Assembly (NCBI RefSeq): GCF_001426745.1
Contig: NZ_LMFI01000001.1
Location: forward strand, 186,001 to 250,000
Source: Nocardioides sp. Root140
GTDB taxonomy: Bacteria; Actinomycetota; Actinomycetes; Propionibacteriales; Nocardioidaceae
Direction of reading: 5' to 3'
Length of the DNA: 64,000 bases
Shown: in pieces, positions 10,700 to 20,243 of the stretch
Layout: every line of letters starts with the position of its first letter
Numbering within the stretch: position 1 is the stretch's first letter
Made by a program: the position numbers and the translations under genes
Notes under the pieces: model-generated
Told to the model about the DNA's origin: nothing
Databases searched by the model: none
What the model saw: the letters and a program-made list of their open reading frames with translations, nothing else

Positions 10700-12226
10700 T
10701 CACCCAAGCGACTCCAGGGCGAGGAAGACGTCGACCCGGTCGTCGAGGCGGGACAGGTCGCGGCCGGTCAGCTCCTGCACCTTCTCGATCCGGTAGCGAA
10801 CCGTGTTGACGTGCAGGTGCAACGACTCCGCCGTACGCGCCCAGGAGCCCGAGCAGGACAGGAACTCGCCGAGCGTGCCGATCAGCTCGCCGTTGGTGCG
10901 CCGGTCGTGCTCGAGCACCGCGCCGAGGACCCGCTGCGCGTAGGAGCGGCGTACGTCGTCGGGGACGCAGGCCAGCAGCAGCACGTGGGACGCGACCTCG
11001 TCGGAGCCCACCACCGAGACCGGTGCACTGCCGGAGCGGGCCACCCGGTGGGCGAACCGCGCCTCCTCGAGCGCCCCGGTGATCGCGTCGGTGCGGGCCT
11101 CGCCGCTCAGGCCGACGGCCAGGTGACCGCGACCGGTGCCCGGGGCCAGCCGGGCGAACGACGTGCGCAACCGGTCGGTGAGGTCGGGGGCGGAGGGGAG
11201 GATCCCGACCAGGCGGCCGTCCCGGCCCGGCGCCACGACCGGCGAGCCGCCGACCGACAGTGCGACGTCCTCGAACAGCAGAAGGGCGGAGTCGTCGGGG
11301 GCGTCGCCGTCGAGGTCGAGTACGACGAGGGTCACCGGGCCGTCGGGGTCGAGGCCGGCCTGGCGCAGCCGTACGGCGATCTCGGCGTACGGCGCCCCGC
11401 CCTCGACGAGCGCCAGCACGTCGGCGGACGTCGGCCGCAGCGCGCGCACGCCCTCGTCACGGCGTGACCGGTCGAGGGCCGCGATCGAGCAGAGCTCCTG
11501 CACTGCCTCGACGTGGTCGCGCGGCCACTGCTCGTGGTCGCCGTCGACGGCGACCAGCCAGGAGGTGAGTCGGTTGCCGAGGCCGGGGCCGACCGGGAAC
11601 AGACTGTACGTCGAGTCGTCGTCGCGGGCCACGGCCGGCAGCCGGTCGGCGGCGAGGAAGCCCCGGACCAGCGCGTCGAGCGTGGTGGGGCCCAGCGGGC
11701 CGGGTCCCTCCGCGACGTGCCGCCCCGTGGTGGTGAGGACCCGGCAGGGCCGGTCGACCTCCGCCGAGACCCGGGCGGCGAGCTCGTCGAGGCTGCGGCC
11801 GTCGGCGAGCGAGGAGACCAGTTGGCGCTGGCGTGAGAGCCGGGCTCCGCTGACCGCCGAGCGGGTCGCGGAGACGTGCTCGGTGATGTCGGCGAAGGCC
11901 ACCTCGATCGGGACCTCGATGAGGGTGCACGCGTGCCGGCGGCAGGCCTCGACCAGGTCGTCGGGCACGGCACCCAGGAGCGCGTCGCCGGCGAGCACCG
12001 TGGTCGCCCCGCGGGAGGCGACCGAAGCCACGAAGGTCTCGCTGTCATCAGGCGTGCGGCGCCAGGCCAGCCCGGTCATCACCAGCTCGCCACCGGTCAG
12101 GTAACGACCCGGCTCGAGCAGGTCCGTGGTGATCACGCGGCCGACCGGACGACCCAGCGATCCGGGGGACTCGTGCAGCACGCGCAGCCCCAGACCGGGG
12201 GCGGCGAGCAGCTCCGAGAGCAACAT
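10700..12226 (-). CDS. pucR: PucR-family transcriptional regulator
   Basis: Regulator of purine use. The 508 residues have an N-terminal PucR ligand-sensing domain (MLLSELLAAPGLGLRVLHES, then GRVITTDLLEPGRYLTGGEL), a central GGDEF-like/linker region, and a C-terminal PucR helix-turn-helix (FLSCSGSWARTAESLHLHVN followed by TVRYRIEKVQELTG). In Bacillus subtilis PucR controls the puc genes in response to purine catabolites. Here it heads the minus-strand run and diverges from hyi. The ATG has AGGAAGGAG at 7 nt, so it is leadered. A 133-bp gap to the permease suggests a second promoter. Confidence 0.88.
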   Translation of the reverse strand: MLLSELLAAPGLGLRVLHESPGSLGRPVGRVITTDLLEPGRYLTGGELVMTGLAWRRTPDDSETFVASVASRGATTVLAGDALLGAVPDDLVEACRRHACTLIEVPIEVAFADITEHVSATRSAVSGARLSRQRQLVSSLADGRSLDELAARVSAEVDRPCRVLTTTGRHVAEGPGPLGPTTLDALVRGFLAADRLPAVARDDDSTYSLFPVGPGLGNRLTSWLVAVDGDHEQWPRDHVEAVQELCSIAALDRSRRDEGVRALRPTSADVLALVEGGAPYAEIAVRLRQAGLDPDGPVTLVVLDLDGDAPDDSALLLFEDVALSVGGSPVVAPGRDGRLVGILPSAPDLTDRLRTSFARLAPGTGRGHLAVGLSGEARTDAITGALEEARFAHRVARSGSAPVSVVGSDEVASHVLLLACVPDDVRRSYAQRVLGAVLEHDRRTNGELIGTLGEFLSCSGSWARTAESLHLHVNTVRYRIEKVQELTGRDLSRLDDRVDVFLALESLG

Positions 12227-12257
12227 GTGCGGCTCCTTCCTGAGTGGAACGTACAGG

Positions 12258-12286
12258 TTGACGTGACTGGGGTCACGCCCTACAGT
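12258..12286 (+). promoter_or_regulatory. Promoter of the hyi-glxR-gcl operon
   Basis: TTGACG (12258-12263) and TACAGT (12281-12286) are separated by exactly 17 bp, a good housekeeping promoter. A palindrome, CGTGAC-TGGG-GTCACG (12262-12277), fills the spacer, a typical place for a repressor to act. Transcription would begin near 12293, about 53 nt before hyi. Confidence 0.65.
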
Positions 12287-12333
12287 GATTCCGAAGTACA
12301 GAAGTAATCTTCCGCAATGCGAAATACGGAATA
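12287..12333. promoter_or_regulatory. Operator-like sites in the pucR-hyi gap
   Basis: An A+T-rich stretch contains GATTCCGAAGT (12287-12297) and the near-palindrome TTCCGCAATGCGAAA (12310-12324; arms match 6 of 7), followed by ACGGAAT. The palindrome falls just downstream of the predicted transcription start. Its form resembles operators of IclR/AllR-type repressors; no such regulator is encoded in the window. A related pair occurs upstream of pyk. Confidence 0.45.
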
Positions 12334-12345
12334 CGAGGAACCCTC

Positions 12346-13179
12346 ATGGACCACACCCTGCGCTACGAGGTGAACTGCTCGATCCTGTTCACCGAACTTC
12401 CCCTGCTCGAGCGCCCCGCCGCGGTCAGGGCGGCCGGCTTCGACGCGGTCGAGTTCTGGTGGCCCTTCGCCGAGGCCGTGCCCACGGACCGGGACGTCGA
12501 CGCCTTCGTCGGTGCCATCCAGGACGCCGGCGTGCAGCTCGTCGGTCTCAACTTCTTCGCCGGCGACATGCCCGGCGGCGACCGCGGCCTGGTCTCCTGG
12601 CCGGCCCGCTCCGCGGAGTTCCGCGACAACATCGACGTCACCGTCGGCATCGGCGAGCGACTCGGCTGCAGGGCCTTCAACGCCCTCTACGGCAACCGCG
12701 TCGACGGGGTCTCCGCCGACGAGCAGGACGAGATCGGCGCCGAGAGCCTCGCACTCGCGGCCCGTGTCGCGGACCGCATCGGCGGCACCGTCCTGGTCGA
12801 GCCGGTCAGCGGCACCCCGACGTACCCGCTGAAGACGGCCGCCGACGCCCTCGCGGTCATCGACCGGGTCCGCACGCGCCACGACGTCACCAACGTCGGC
12901 CTGCTTGCCGACCTCTACCACCTGGCCGTCAACGGCGACGACGTCGACCGGGTGATCGCGGACCACGTCGACCGGGTCGCCCACGTGCAGATCGCCGACG
13001 CACCCGGCCGCAACGAGCCGGGCACCGGCGACCTTCCGCTGATGCGCCAGCTCGCCGCCCTCGAGGCCGGCGGCTACACCGGCTGGGTCGGCCTCGAGTA
13101 CAAGCCGTCCACCACCTCGGTCGACAGCTTCGGCTGGCTTTCCCGCGAGCGCCGTACGTCGGCCGCCGCCGCCCACTGA
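12346..13179 (+). CDS. hyi: Hydroxypyruvate isomerase family protein
   Basis: Interconverts hydroxypyruvate and tartronate semialdehyde. The 277-residue protein has the xylose-isomerase/AP-endonuclease-2 TIM barrel, with the metal-site pattern in VEPVSGTPTYPL (Glu), LLADLYHLAVNGDD (Asp/His), HVQIADAPGRNEPGTGDLP, and GWVGLEYKP (Glu). It is the first gene of the plus-strand operon, 20 bp before glxR, and its presence beside gcl and glxR copies the enterobacterial allantoin cluster. The ATG has GAGGAACC nearby. The C-terminus ends in an Arg/Ala-rich tail after WLSRERR. Confidence 0.9.
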   Translation: MDHTLRYEVNCSILFTELPLLERPAAVRAAGFDAVEFWWPFAEAVPTDRDVDAFVGAIQDAGVQLVGLNFFAGDMPGGDRGLVSWPARSAEFRDNIDVTVGIGERLGCRAFNALYGNRVDGVSADEQDEIGAESLALAARVADRIGGTVLVEPVSGTPTYPLKTAADALAVIDRVRTRHDVTNVGLLADLYHLAVNGDDVDRVIADHVDRVAHVQIADAPGRNEPGTGDLPLMRQLAALEAGGYTGWVGLEYKPSTTSVDSFGWLSRERRTSAAAAH

Positions 13180-13199
13180 AACGAAGAGGAGCCACACCA

Positions 13200-14102
13200 A
13201 TGACGAACATCGCCTTCATCGGACTCGGCATCATGGGCAGCCCCATGGCCGTCCACCTGGCCAACGCCGGCCACTCGGTCGCGGGCTACAACCGCACCCC
13301 GGACAAGGCCAAGCCGCTCGTCGACGCCGGCGGCCGCGCCGCGGAGTCGATCGCCGACGCCGTGCGCGACGCCGACATCGTGTGCGTGATGGTGCCGGAC
13401 TCGCCGGACGTCACCGACGTGCTCGCCGGCGACGGCAACGTCTTTGCCAGCGCCAAGGCGGGCGCGCTGATCATCGACTTCTCCAGCATCCGCCCCGACG
13501 TCACCGTCGAGCTCGCGAAGCAGGCGCAGGACAACGGGTTCCGGCTCGTCGACGCCCCGGTGTCCGGTGGCGAGGCCGGCGCGGTCAACGCCGCCCTGTC
13601 GATCATGGTCGGCGGTGCGGCCGACGACTTCGAGGCCGCCAAGCCGGTCTTCGACGCGGTCGGCAAGACCATCGTCCACGTCGGCCCGAGCGGCTCCGGC
13701 CAGACCGTCAAGGCGGCCAACCAGCTCATCGTCGCCGCCAACATCCAGGCCCTGTCGGAGGCCGTGGTCTTCCTCGAGGCCTACGGGGTCGATACCAAGG
13801 CCGCCCTCGAGGTGCTCGGCGGCGGACTGGCCGGCTCCAAGGTGCTGGACCAGAAGAAGGAGAACATGCTGTCCCGCTCCTTCGAGCCCGGCTTCCGGAT
13901 CGCCCTGCACCACAAGGACATGGGCATCGTCACCAGCGCCGCCCGCGAGGCCGGTGTCGTCGTACCCCTCGGCTCGCTCGTCGCCCAGCTGATGGGCAGC
14001 GCCCTCGCCAACGGCGACGGCGCCCTGGACCACTCCGGCCTGCTGCGAGGCGTCGAGCGCCTCAGTGGCACCGAGACCTCGACCACCCAGAAGGAGAACT
14101 GA
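13200..14102 (+). CDS. glxR: 2-hydroxy-3-oxopropionate (tartronate semialdehyde) reductase
   Basis: Reduces tartronate semialdehyde to D-glycerate with NAD(P)H. The 300 residues begin with the Rossmann motif [20 protein letters not shown], continue with [20 protein letters not shown] (substrate-binding signature), and have the catalytic-lysine motif [17 protein letters not shown]. Size and motifs fit the beta-hydroxyacid dehydrogenase family. A GAGGAG site precedes the ATG. It takes the product of Gcl, encoded immediately downstream with one base between the genes. Confidence 0.92.
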   Translation: MTNIAFIGLGIMGSPMAVHLANAGHSVAGYNRTPDKAKPLVDAGGRAAESIADAVRDADIVCVMVPDSPDVTDVLAGDGNVFASAKAGALIIDFSSIRPDVTVELAKQAQDNGFRLVDAPVSGGEAGAVNAALSIMVGGAADDFEAAKPVFDAVGKTIVHVGPSGSGQTVKAANQLIVAANIQALSEAVVFLEAYGVDTKAALEVLGGGLAGSKVLDQKKENMLSRSFEPGFRIALHHKDMGIVTSAAREAGVVVPLGSLVAQLMGSALANGDGALDHSGLLRGVERLSGTETSTTQKEN

Positions 14103-14103
14103 C

Positions 14104-15879
14104 ATGGCACGCATGCGCGCGGTCGACGCCGCCGTCCTGATCCTGGAGAAGGAAGGGGCCACCCAGCTGTTCGGCCTCCCCGGTGCCGCGATCAACCCGT
14201 TCTACAGCGCCCTGCGCGCACACGGCGGGCTCAAGCACGTGCTGGCCCGCCACGTCGAGGCTGCCTCGCACATGGCCGAGGGCTACACCCGGGCCGCGGC
14301 CGGAAACATCGGAGTCTGCATCGGTACGTCGGGCCCGGCCGGCACCGACATGATCACCGGCCTCTACTCCGCGTCCGCCGACTCGATCCCGATCCTCTGC
14401 ATCACCGGACAGGCGCCGGTGGCCAAGCTGCACAAGGAGGACTTCCAGGCGGTCGACATCGCCTCCATCGCCAAGCCGGTCTCCAAGTGGGCGGTCACGG
14501 TCATGGAGGCCGCGCAGGTGCCGGGCACCTTCCAGAAGGCGTTCCAGATCATGCGCGAAGGACGTCCGGGCCCGGTCCTGGTCGACCTGCCGATCGACGT
14601 CCAGATGGCCGAGATCGACTTCGACATCGACACCTACGAACCGCTCCCGGTCAGTCGCCCCGCGGCGACCCGCGCCCAGGCCGAGAAGGCACTGGCCATG
14701 CTCAACGCGGCCGAACGCCCGCTGATCGTCGCCGGCGGCGGCATCATCAACGCCGACGCGTCCGACCTGCTGGTCGAGTTCGCCGAGACCACCGGTGTGC
14801 CGGTCGTGCCGACCCTGATGGGCTGGGGCACGATCCCCGACGACCACCCGCTGACCGCGGGCATGGTCGGCCTGCAGACCTCGCACCGCTACGGCAACGC
14901 GACCATGCTGGCCAGCGACTTCGTGATCGGCATCGGCAACCGGTGGGCCAATCGCCACACCGGCAGCGTCGAAACCTACACGCAGGGCCGCACGTTCGTG
15001 CACGTCGACATCGACCCGACCCAGATCGGTCGCGTCTTCGGGGCCGACTACGGCATCGTCTCCGACGCCAGGGCCGCGCTCGAGGTCTTCGTCGAGGTGG
15101 CGAAGGAGTGGGCGGCACAGGGCAAGCTGGCCGACCGCACCACCTGGGCCGGCGAGTGTGCCGAGCGCAAGCGGACGCTGCAGCGCAGGACCGACTTCGA
15201 GAACGTGCCGGTCAAGCCGCAACGTGTCTACCAGGACATGAACAAGGCCTTCGGTCCCGAGACCCGCTACGTCTCCACGATCGGCCTGTCCCAGATCCAG
15301 GCCGCGCAGCTGCTCCACGTCTACAAGCCGCGCAACTGGATCAACGCCGGCCAGGCCGGCCCCCTGGGCTGGACCGTTCCCGCCGCCCTCGGCGTCGCGG
15401 CCGCCGACCCCGAGGCCACCGTGGTCGCGCTGTCCGGCGACTACGACTTCCAGTTCCTGATCGAGGAGCTCGCGGTCGGTGCGCAGTTCCACCTGCCCTA
15501 CATCCACGTCGTGGTGAACAACTCGTACCTGGGCCTGATCCGTCAGGCACAGCGTGGCTTCGAGATGGACTACCACGTCCAGCTGTCGTTCGAGAACGTC
15601 AACAGCCCCGAGCTCAACGGCTACGGCGTCGACCACGTCAAGGTCGCCGAGGGCCTGGGCTGCAAGGCGATCCGCGTCTTCGAGCCCGACGAGATCCTGC
15701 CGGCGCTCGAACAGGCCAAGAAGCTTATGGTCGAGTTCGAGGTCCCGGTCGTGGTCGAGGTCATCATGGAGCGCATCACGAACGTGTCCATGGGGCTCGA
15801 GATCGACAACGTCGTCGAGTTCGAGGAGCTGGCCGAACGCGGCGAGCACGCGCCCACCGCGATCACTCCGCTGGACTGA
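14104..15879 (+). CDS. gcl: Glyoxylate carboligase (tartronate-semialdehyde synthase)
   Basis: Joins two glyoxylate molecules to tartronate semialdehyde and CO2 using thiamine diphosphate. The 591 residues show [60 protein letters not shown] and the late ThDP/Mg site [20 protein letters not shown] with [12 protein letters not shown]. As in known Gcl enzymes, the position that is Glu in most ThDP enzymes is hydrophobic (LPGAAINPF), so its absence here is normal. The sequence is close to E. coli Gcl from memory. It lies between glxR and glxK in one operon. Confidence 0.95.
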   Translation: MARMRAVDAAVLILEKEGATQLFGLPGAAINPFYSALRAHGGLKHVLARHVEAASHMAEGYTRAAAGNIGVCIGTSGPAGTDMITGLYSASADSIPILCITGQAPVAKLHKEDFQAVDIASIAKPVSKWAVTVMEAAQVPGTFQKAFQIMREGRPGPVLVDLPIDVQMAEIDFDIDTYEPLPVSRPAATRAQAEKALAMLNAAERPLIVAGGGIINADASDLLVEFAETTGVPVVPTLMGWGTIPDDHPLTAGMVGLQTSHRYGNATMLASDFVIGIGNRWANRHTGSVETYTQGRTFVHVDIDPTQIGRVFGADYGIVSDARAALEVFVEVAKEWAAQGKLADRTTWAGECAERKRTLQRRTDFENVPVKPQRVYQDMNKAFGPETRYVSTIGLSQIQAAQLLHVYKPRNWINAGQAGPLGWTVPAALGVAAADPEATVVALSGDYDFQFLIEELAVGAQFHLPYIHVVVNNSYLGLIRQAQRGFEMDYHVQLSFENVNSPELNGYGVDHVKVAEGLGCKAIRVFEPDEILPALEQAKKLMVEFEVPVVVEVIMERITNVSMGLEIDNVVEFEELAERGEHAPTAITPLD

Positions 15880-15890
15880 GTGGACTCTCG

Positions 15891-17072
15891 ATGCCCAGGG
15901 TCCTGATCGCCTCCGACAAGTTCAAGGGGTCGCTCACCGCCGCCGAGGTTGCGGCGGCGGTGGGCTCCGGCGTACGTCGTGCCCGGCCGGACGTCGACGT
16001 CGACTCCGTGCCGGTCGCGGACGGGGGAGACGGGACCCTGGCGGCCGCGCTCGCGGCCGGTTTCGCGAACATCCCGGTGACCGCCACCGGCCCGACCGGT
16101 GAGCCGGTCGACACGGCCTACGCGCGCCGCGACGACGTGGCCGTCGTCGAGCTGGCCGACGTGTCCGGCCTGGTCCGGCTGCCGTCGGACCAGGCCCCCA
16201 TGACGGCCGGCACCCTGGGCGCCGGTGAGGTCATCGCCGCCGCGATCGCCGACGGCTGCCGACGCATCGTGGTCGGCATCGGCGGCAGCGCCAGCACGGA
16301 CGGGGGCGCCGGGCTGTTGCAGGGCCTCGGCGCGCGTCTCCTGGACGGCGCCGGTCGGCCGATCGGGTCCGGGGGAGCGGCCCTCGCCGATCTCGAGTCG
16401 CTCGACCTCGCCGACCTGCGCGCGCGGACCGACGGAGTGGAGTTCGTGGTCGCCTGCGACGTGGACAACCCGCTCACCGGGCCCGTCGGCGCGGCCGCGA
16501 CCTACGGCCCGCAGAAGGGAGCCGGTCCCGGCCAGGTGATCGACCTCGACGACGCGCTCAGCCACTGGGCCGACGTCGTGGCCACCACCACCGGCACCGA
16601 CCTCCGGGAGGCCGCCGGAGCCGGGGCCGCCGGTGGTGTGGGCTTCGCCGCCCTGGCCCTGCTCGGTGCCGAGCTCCGGCCCGGCATCGACCTGGTGCTC
16701 GATCTCGTCGGCTTTCACGAACGGCTGGCCGGCGTCGATCTGGTGATCACCGGTGAGGGCGCACTCGACGCCCAGACCCTGCACGGCAAGGCACCCGCGG
16801 GAGTGGCCGAGGCCGCCGGGGCGTTGGGCATCGCGGTCGTCGCCGTGTGTGGCGTCAACCGGCTCGACGCCGCGCGGTTGAACACGGCCGGCATCGAGGC
16901 GGCGTACGCCCTCACCGATCTCGAACCCGACGTCAGTCGCTGCATGAGCGACGGCGTCCCCCTGCTCGAACGACTGGGCCAGCAGATCGCTGAGACCCAC
17001 CTGGTGGGGACCACCGGAAGCTCGTCGTGTGTCGCGACGAACTTGCGGCGACACCCACTCGCCATGAACTGA
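15891..17072 (+). CDS. glxK: Glycerate kinase
   Basis: Phosphorylates D-glycerate from GlxR; the GlxK/GarK family makes 2-phosphoglycerate, which enters lower glycolysis. The 393-residue protein begins MPRVLIASDKFKGSLTAAEV, the family signature, and has ADGGDGTLAAAL, GIGGSASTDGGAGLLQGLGA and TGEGALDAQTLHGKAPAGVA. It follows gcl after 11 bp in the same operon. The last about 20 residues (TTGSSSCVATNLRRHPLAMN) look like a family-atypical extension. The nearby pyruvate kinase could complete the route through enolase to pyruvate. Confidence 0.92.
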   Translation: MPRVLIASDKFKGSLTAAEVAAAVGSGVRRARPDVDVDSVPVADGGDGTLAAALAAGFANIPVTATGPTGEPVDTAYARRDDVAVVELADVSGLVRLPSDQAPMTAGTLGAGEVIAAAIADGCRRIVVGIGGSASTDGGAGLLQGLGARLLDGAGRPIGSGGAALADLESLDLADLRARTDGVEFVVACDVDNPLTGPVGAAATYGPQKGAGPGQVIDLDDALSHWADVVATTTGTDLREAAGAGAAGGVGFAALALLGAELRPGIDLVLDLVGFHERLAGVDLVITGEGALDAQTLHGKAPAGVAEAAGALGIAVVAVCGVNRLDAARLNTAGIEAAYALTDLEPDVSRCMSDGVPLLERLGQQIAETHLVGTTGSSSCVATNLRRHPLAMN

Positions 17073-17081
17073 GGAGACCCC

Positions 17082-17135
17082 ATGAGTGCTGACCAAGCAC
17101 CCCCTTTCGTCATCGCCGACGGCGGTGAGGCATGA
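17082..17135 (+). CDS. 17-codon ORF coupled to the FAH-family gene
   Basis: ATG at 17082, with GAGGAG 5 nt upstream, opens a 17-residue frame (MSADQAPPFVIADGGEA). Its TGA overlaps the ATG of the next gene as ATGA. The next gene itself has only a poorly spaced GGTGAGG. The short frame could be a coupling leader or the residue of a deleted gene. I do not recognise the peptide. Confidence 0.4.
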   Translation: MSADQAPPFVIADGGEA

Positions 17136-18007
17136 AGCTGCTCCGGGTCGGCGCGATCGGCCGCGAGCGCCCGGCAGCCCTCGACGCGAGCGGCCTGCTG
17201 CGGGACCTGAGCTCGGTCGCCGACGACATCGACGCCCGGCTGCTCACCGATCCGGTGCGGATGGCGGCTACACGACAGGCGGTGCACGCCTGCGCGCTGC
17301 CGGTCCTGCCACCCGGACTCAGGCTGGGCGCACCCGTGGCCCGTCCAGGCAAGGTGGTCGGGATCGGGCTGAACTACAAGGACCACGCCCTCGAGACCGG
17401 CGCGTCGATCCCGGACGAGCCGGTGGTGTTCCTCAAGCCGGGGACCTCGGTGTGCGGCCCGGCCGACACGATCGCCTTGCCCGCGGGCAGCACCACGACC
17501 GACCACGAGGTCGAGCTCGGGGTGGTGATGGGCGCTCGCCTGTCGCGCTGTCACGACCCTTCCGCCGCGCTCGCCGCGGTCGGCGGCTACGTCACCGCCG
17601 ACGACGTCTCCGAACGCTCGCGCATCGCCGCGGGGCCGACCTGGGCCAAGGGCAAGTGCGCGGACACCTTCACCCCGATCGGGCCGTGGCTGGTGACGCC
17701 CGACGAGGTGGGCGACCCGCAGGCGCTGACGCTGACCCTCACGGTCAACGACGAGGTGCGCCAGTCCGGCACCACCTCCTTGATGGCGTACGGCGTCGGC
17801 GAGCTGCTGGCCTACGTCTCGACCCTGATGACCCTCGAGCCGGGGGATCTGGTGCTGACCGGAACCCCCGGGGGAGTCGCCGCCGGCCGCCCTGAGCCCA
17901 AGCCTTATCTCCGGGACGGCGACGTGGTCGAGGCCGAGGTCATCGGTCTGGGGCGACAGCGCACCCCGGTTTCGGGGATCCACGACGCATCTCTGGAACT
18001 ACAGTGA
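17132..18007 (+). CDS. FAH-family hydrolase, possible ureidoglycolate lyase
   Basis: The 291 residues have the fumarylacetoacetate hydrolase fold: VGIGLNYKDHALETGASIPD, VFLKPGTSVCGPAD, DHEVELGVVMG with the metal-binding Glu residues, DDVSERSRIAAGPTWAKGKC, and LVLTGTPGGVAAG near the end. Members of this family act on 2-keto-acid-type substrates, and some are assigned as ureidoglycolate lyase, releasing glyoxylate and urea. The position between glxK and allB supports that role, since glyoxylate is the substrate of Gcl. The activity is inferred from context. Translation is probably coupled to the 17-codon ORF. Confidence 0.8.
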   Translation: MKLLRVGAIGRERPAALDASGLLRDLSSVADDIDARLLTDPVRMAATRQAVHACALPVLPPGLRLGAPVARPGKVVGIGLNYKDHALETGASIPDEPVVFLKPGTSVCGPADTIALPAGSTTTDHEVELGVVMGARLSRCHDPSAALAAVGGYVTADDVSERSRIAAGPTWAKGKCADTFTPIGPWLVTPDEVGDPQALTLTLTVNDEVRQSGTTSLMAYGVGELLAYVSTLMTLEPGDLVLTGTPGGVAAGRPEPKPYLRDGDVVEAEVIGLGRQRTPVSGIHDASLELQ

Positions 18008-18014
18008 GGTCTTG

Positions 18015-19388
18015 ATGAGTACAGAAGTCGAAGCACAGGTCAACGAGCCCTGCGACCTGGTGATCCGTGCCAGCCGTGTGGTGAGCACGTCTGGGGAGGT
18101 GGGCCGTCTCATCGGCGTCAAGGACGGCAGGATCGTCGCGATCGAGCCGCTCGACTCCGAGCTCGACGGTGCCGAGCTCCTCGAGCTGGCCGACGACGAG
18201 GTGCTGATGCCCGGCCTGGTCGACTCGCACGTGCACGTGAACGACCCGGGGCGCACCGAGTGGGAGGGCTTCACGTCCGCCACCCGGGCCGCCGCCGCCG
18301 GCGGCGTCACCACGATCGTCGACATGCCGCTCAACAGCATTCCGCCGACCTGCGACGTCCCGGCCCTCGAGCTCAAGCGCAAGACTGCGGAGAGCCAGGC
18401 CTTCGTCGACGTCGGCTTCTGGGGTGGCGCCATCCCAGGCAACGTGCCCGACCTGCGGCCGTTGTACGACGCCGGAGTGTTCGGCTTCAAGTGCTTCCTC
18501 CTGCACTCGGGCGTCGACGAGTTCCCGCACCTCGACCCCGACCAGCTCGAGGAGGCGATGCGCGAGCTGCGCTCCTTCGACGGGCTGATGATCGTGCACG
18601 CAGAGGACACCCACGCGATCGAGCGGGCGCCGACCGCCCACGGTGAGACGTACGACGACTTCCTGCACAGCCGACCGCGTGGCGCGGAGAACCTCGCCGT
18701 CGCGCAGGTGATCGAGCTGGCCCGCTGGACAGGTTGCCGGGTGCACATCCTGCACGTGTCGAGCTCCGACGTGCTGCCGATGCTGGCCAGCGCGCGACGC
18801 GAGGGCGTCCAGATCACCGCCGAGACCTGCCCGCACTACCTGACCTTCTCGTCCGAGGAGGTCCCCGACGGCGCCACGCAGTTCAAGTGCTGCCCGCCGA
18901 TCCGCGAGGCGGCCAACAGGGAGCTGCTCTGGGAGGGTCTGCGCGAGGGCGTGATCGACATGGTCGTGACCGACCACTCGCCGTCAACTGTCGACCTCAA
19001 GTGCCTCGACACGGGCGACTTCGGGGTCGCCTGGGGCGGGATCTCCTCGCTCCAGCTCGGCCTGTCGGCGGTCTGGACCGAGGCCCGCCGTCGCGGCTTC
19101 ACCCTGGTCGACGTGGCCCGCTGGATGTGCCAGGCCCCGGCCCGGCAGACGGGCCTGCGGAGCAAGGGCCGGATCGAGATCGGCTACGACGCCGACTTCG
19201 CCGTCTTCGCGCCGGACGACGCGTTCGTCGTCGACGTCGACAAGCTGCACCACAAGAACGCCATCACGCCGTACGCCGGTCGCCCGCTGGCCGGTGTCGT
19301 CCGCAGCACCTGGCTGCGCGGTCGGCGCATCGACATCACCGAGCAGGCCGAGCCCCAGGGCCGCCTGCTGACCCGAGGAGGAGCATGA
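18015..19388 (+). CDS. allB: Allantoinase
   Basis: Opens the hydantoin ring of allantoin to give allantoate. The 457-residue amidohydrolase contains DSHVHVNDPGRTEWEGF (two metal-binding His), GFKCFLLHSGVDEFPHLD (the carbamylated Lys), VHAEDTHAIERAP, HILHVSSSDVLP and DMVVTDHSPSTVDLK with the final Asp. I chose ATG at 18015, preceded by TGAGG, over TTG at 18012. The gene starts 7 bp after the FAH-family stop, and its own stop overlaps allE (ATGA). Confidence 0.94.
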   Translation: MSTEVEAQVNEPCDLVIRASRVVSTSGEVGRLIGVKDGRIVAIEPLDSELDGAELLELADDEVLMPGLVDSHVHVNDPGRTEWEGFTSATRAAAAGGVTTIVDMPLNSIPPTCDVPALELKRKTAESQAFVDVGFWGGAIPGNVPDLRPLYDAGVFGFKCFLLHSGVDEFPHLDPDQLEEAMRELRSFDGLMIVHAEDTHAIERAPTAHGETYDDFLHSRPRGAENLAVAQVIELARWTGCRVHILHVSSSDVLPMLASARREGVQITAETCPHYLTFSSEEVPDGATQFKCCPPIREAANRELLWEGLREGVIDMVVTDHSPSTVDLKCLDTGDFGVAWGGISSLQLGLSAVWTEARRRGFTLVDVARWMCQAPARQTGLRSKGRIEIGYDADFAVFAPDDAFVVDVDKLHHKNAITPYAGRPLAGVVRSTWLRGRRIDITEQAEPQGRLLTRGGA

Positions 19389-20227
19389 CCACCCCAGCAT
19401 CGCCGCGCTACTACGCCCCGAAGGGCGGGCACCCGGCCCAGAGCGAGCTCACCACCGACCGGGCGACCTTCACCGAGGCGTACGCCGTCCTCCCGCGCGG
19501 CACGATGCGCGACATCGTGACCAGCAACCTGCCGTTCTGGGAGAACACCCGGCTCTGGGTGATCGCCCGGCCGCTGTCCGGCTTCTCCGAGACGTTCTCG
19601 CAGTACATCGTCGAGGTCTCGCCGGGAGGTGGCAGCGACAAGCCGGAGCTCGACGAGGGCGCGGAGGGCGTGGTCTTCGTGGTCGAGGGCGACCTGGTCC
19701 TCGACCTCGAGGGGGAGAAGCACGACCTCGGGCCCGGTGGCTACGCGTTCCTGCCGCCCGGCTCGGCCTGGACCCTGCACAACACCAGCGACGCCACCGC
19801 CACCTTCCACTGGATCCGCAAGGCCTACCAGTTCGTCGACGGCATCGACGTGCCCGAGGCGTTCGTGACCAACGAGGTCGACGTCGAGGCCGGCGAGATG
19901 CCCGGCACCAACGGTGCGTGGTCGACCCAGCGGTTCGCCGACCCGACCGACGTCCGCCACGACATGCACGTCAACATCGTCAACTTCGAGCCGGGCGGCT
20001 CGATCCCGTTCCCGGAGACCCATGTCATGGAGCACGGGCTCTACGTGCTCGAGGGCAAGGCGATGTACCTGTTGAACAACGACTGGGTCGAGGTGCAGGA
20101 GGGCGACTTCATGTGGCTGCGCGCCTTCTGCCCGCAGGCCTGCTACGCCGGCGGCCCCGGTCGGTTCCGCTACCTGCTCTACAAGGACGTCAACCGGCAC
20201 GCCAAGCTGAGCCGTCAGTTCGTGTGA
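19385..20227 (+). CDS. allE: (S)-ureidoglycine aminohydrolase
   Basis: Bicupin enzyme that releases ammonia from (S)-ureidoglycine to give (S)-ureidoglycolate. In the 280 residues the N-terminal cupin shows [20 protein letters not shown] and the C-terminal cupin shows [20 protein letters not shown] with the metal-binding Glu and His residues. The start [20 protein letters not shown] matches the family from memory. The ATG overlaps the allB stop by 4 bp. The enzyme needs ureidoglycine from allantoate amidohydrolase (AllC), for which no gene is present in the window. Confidence 0.92.
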   Translation: MTTPASPRYYAPKGGHPAQSELTTDRATFTEAYAVLPRGTMRDIVTSNLPFWENTRLWVIARPLSGFSETFSQYIVEVSPGGGSDKPELDEGAEGVVFVVEGDLVLDLEGEKHDLGPGGYAFLPPGSAWTLHNTSDATATFHWIRKAYQFVDGIDVPEAFVTNEVDVEAGEMPGTNGAWSTQRFADPTDVRHDMHVNIVNFEPGGSIPFPETHVMEHGLYVLEGKAMYLLNNDWVEVQEGDFMWLRAFCPQACYAGGPGRFRYLLYKDVNRHAKLSRQFV

Positions 20228-20243
20228 CGGCGTTGGCCCTCTG

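Noticed and set aside
14104..15879. Gcl lacking the usual catalytic Glu of thiamine enzymes.
   Set aside because: This is the normal state in glyoxylate carboligase, so it is not a defect.
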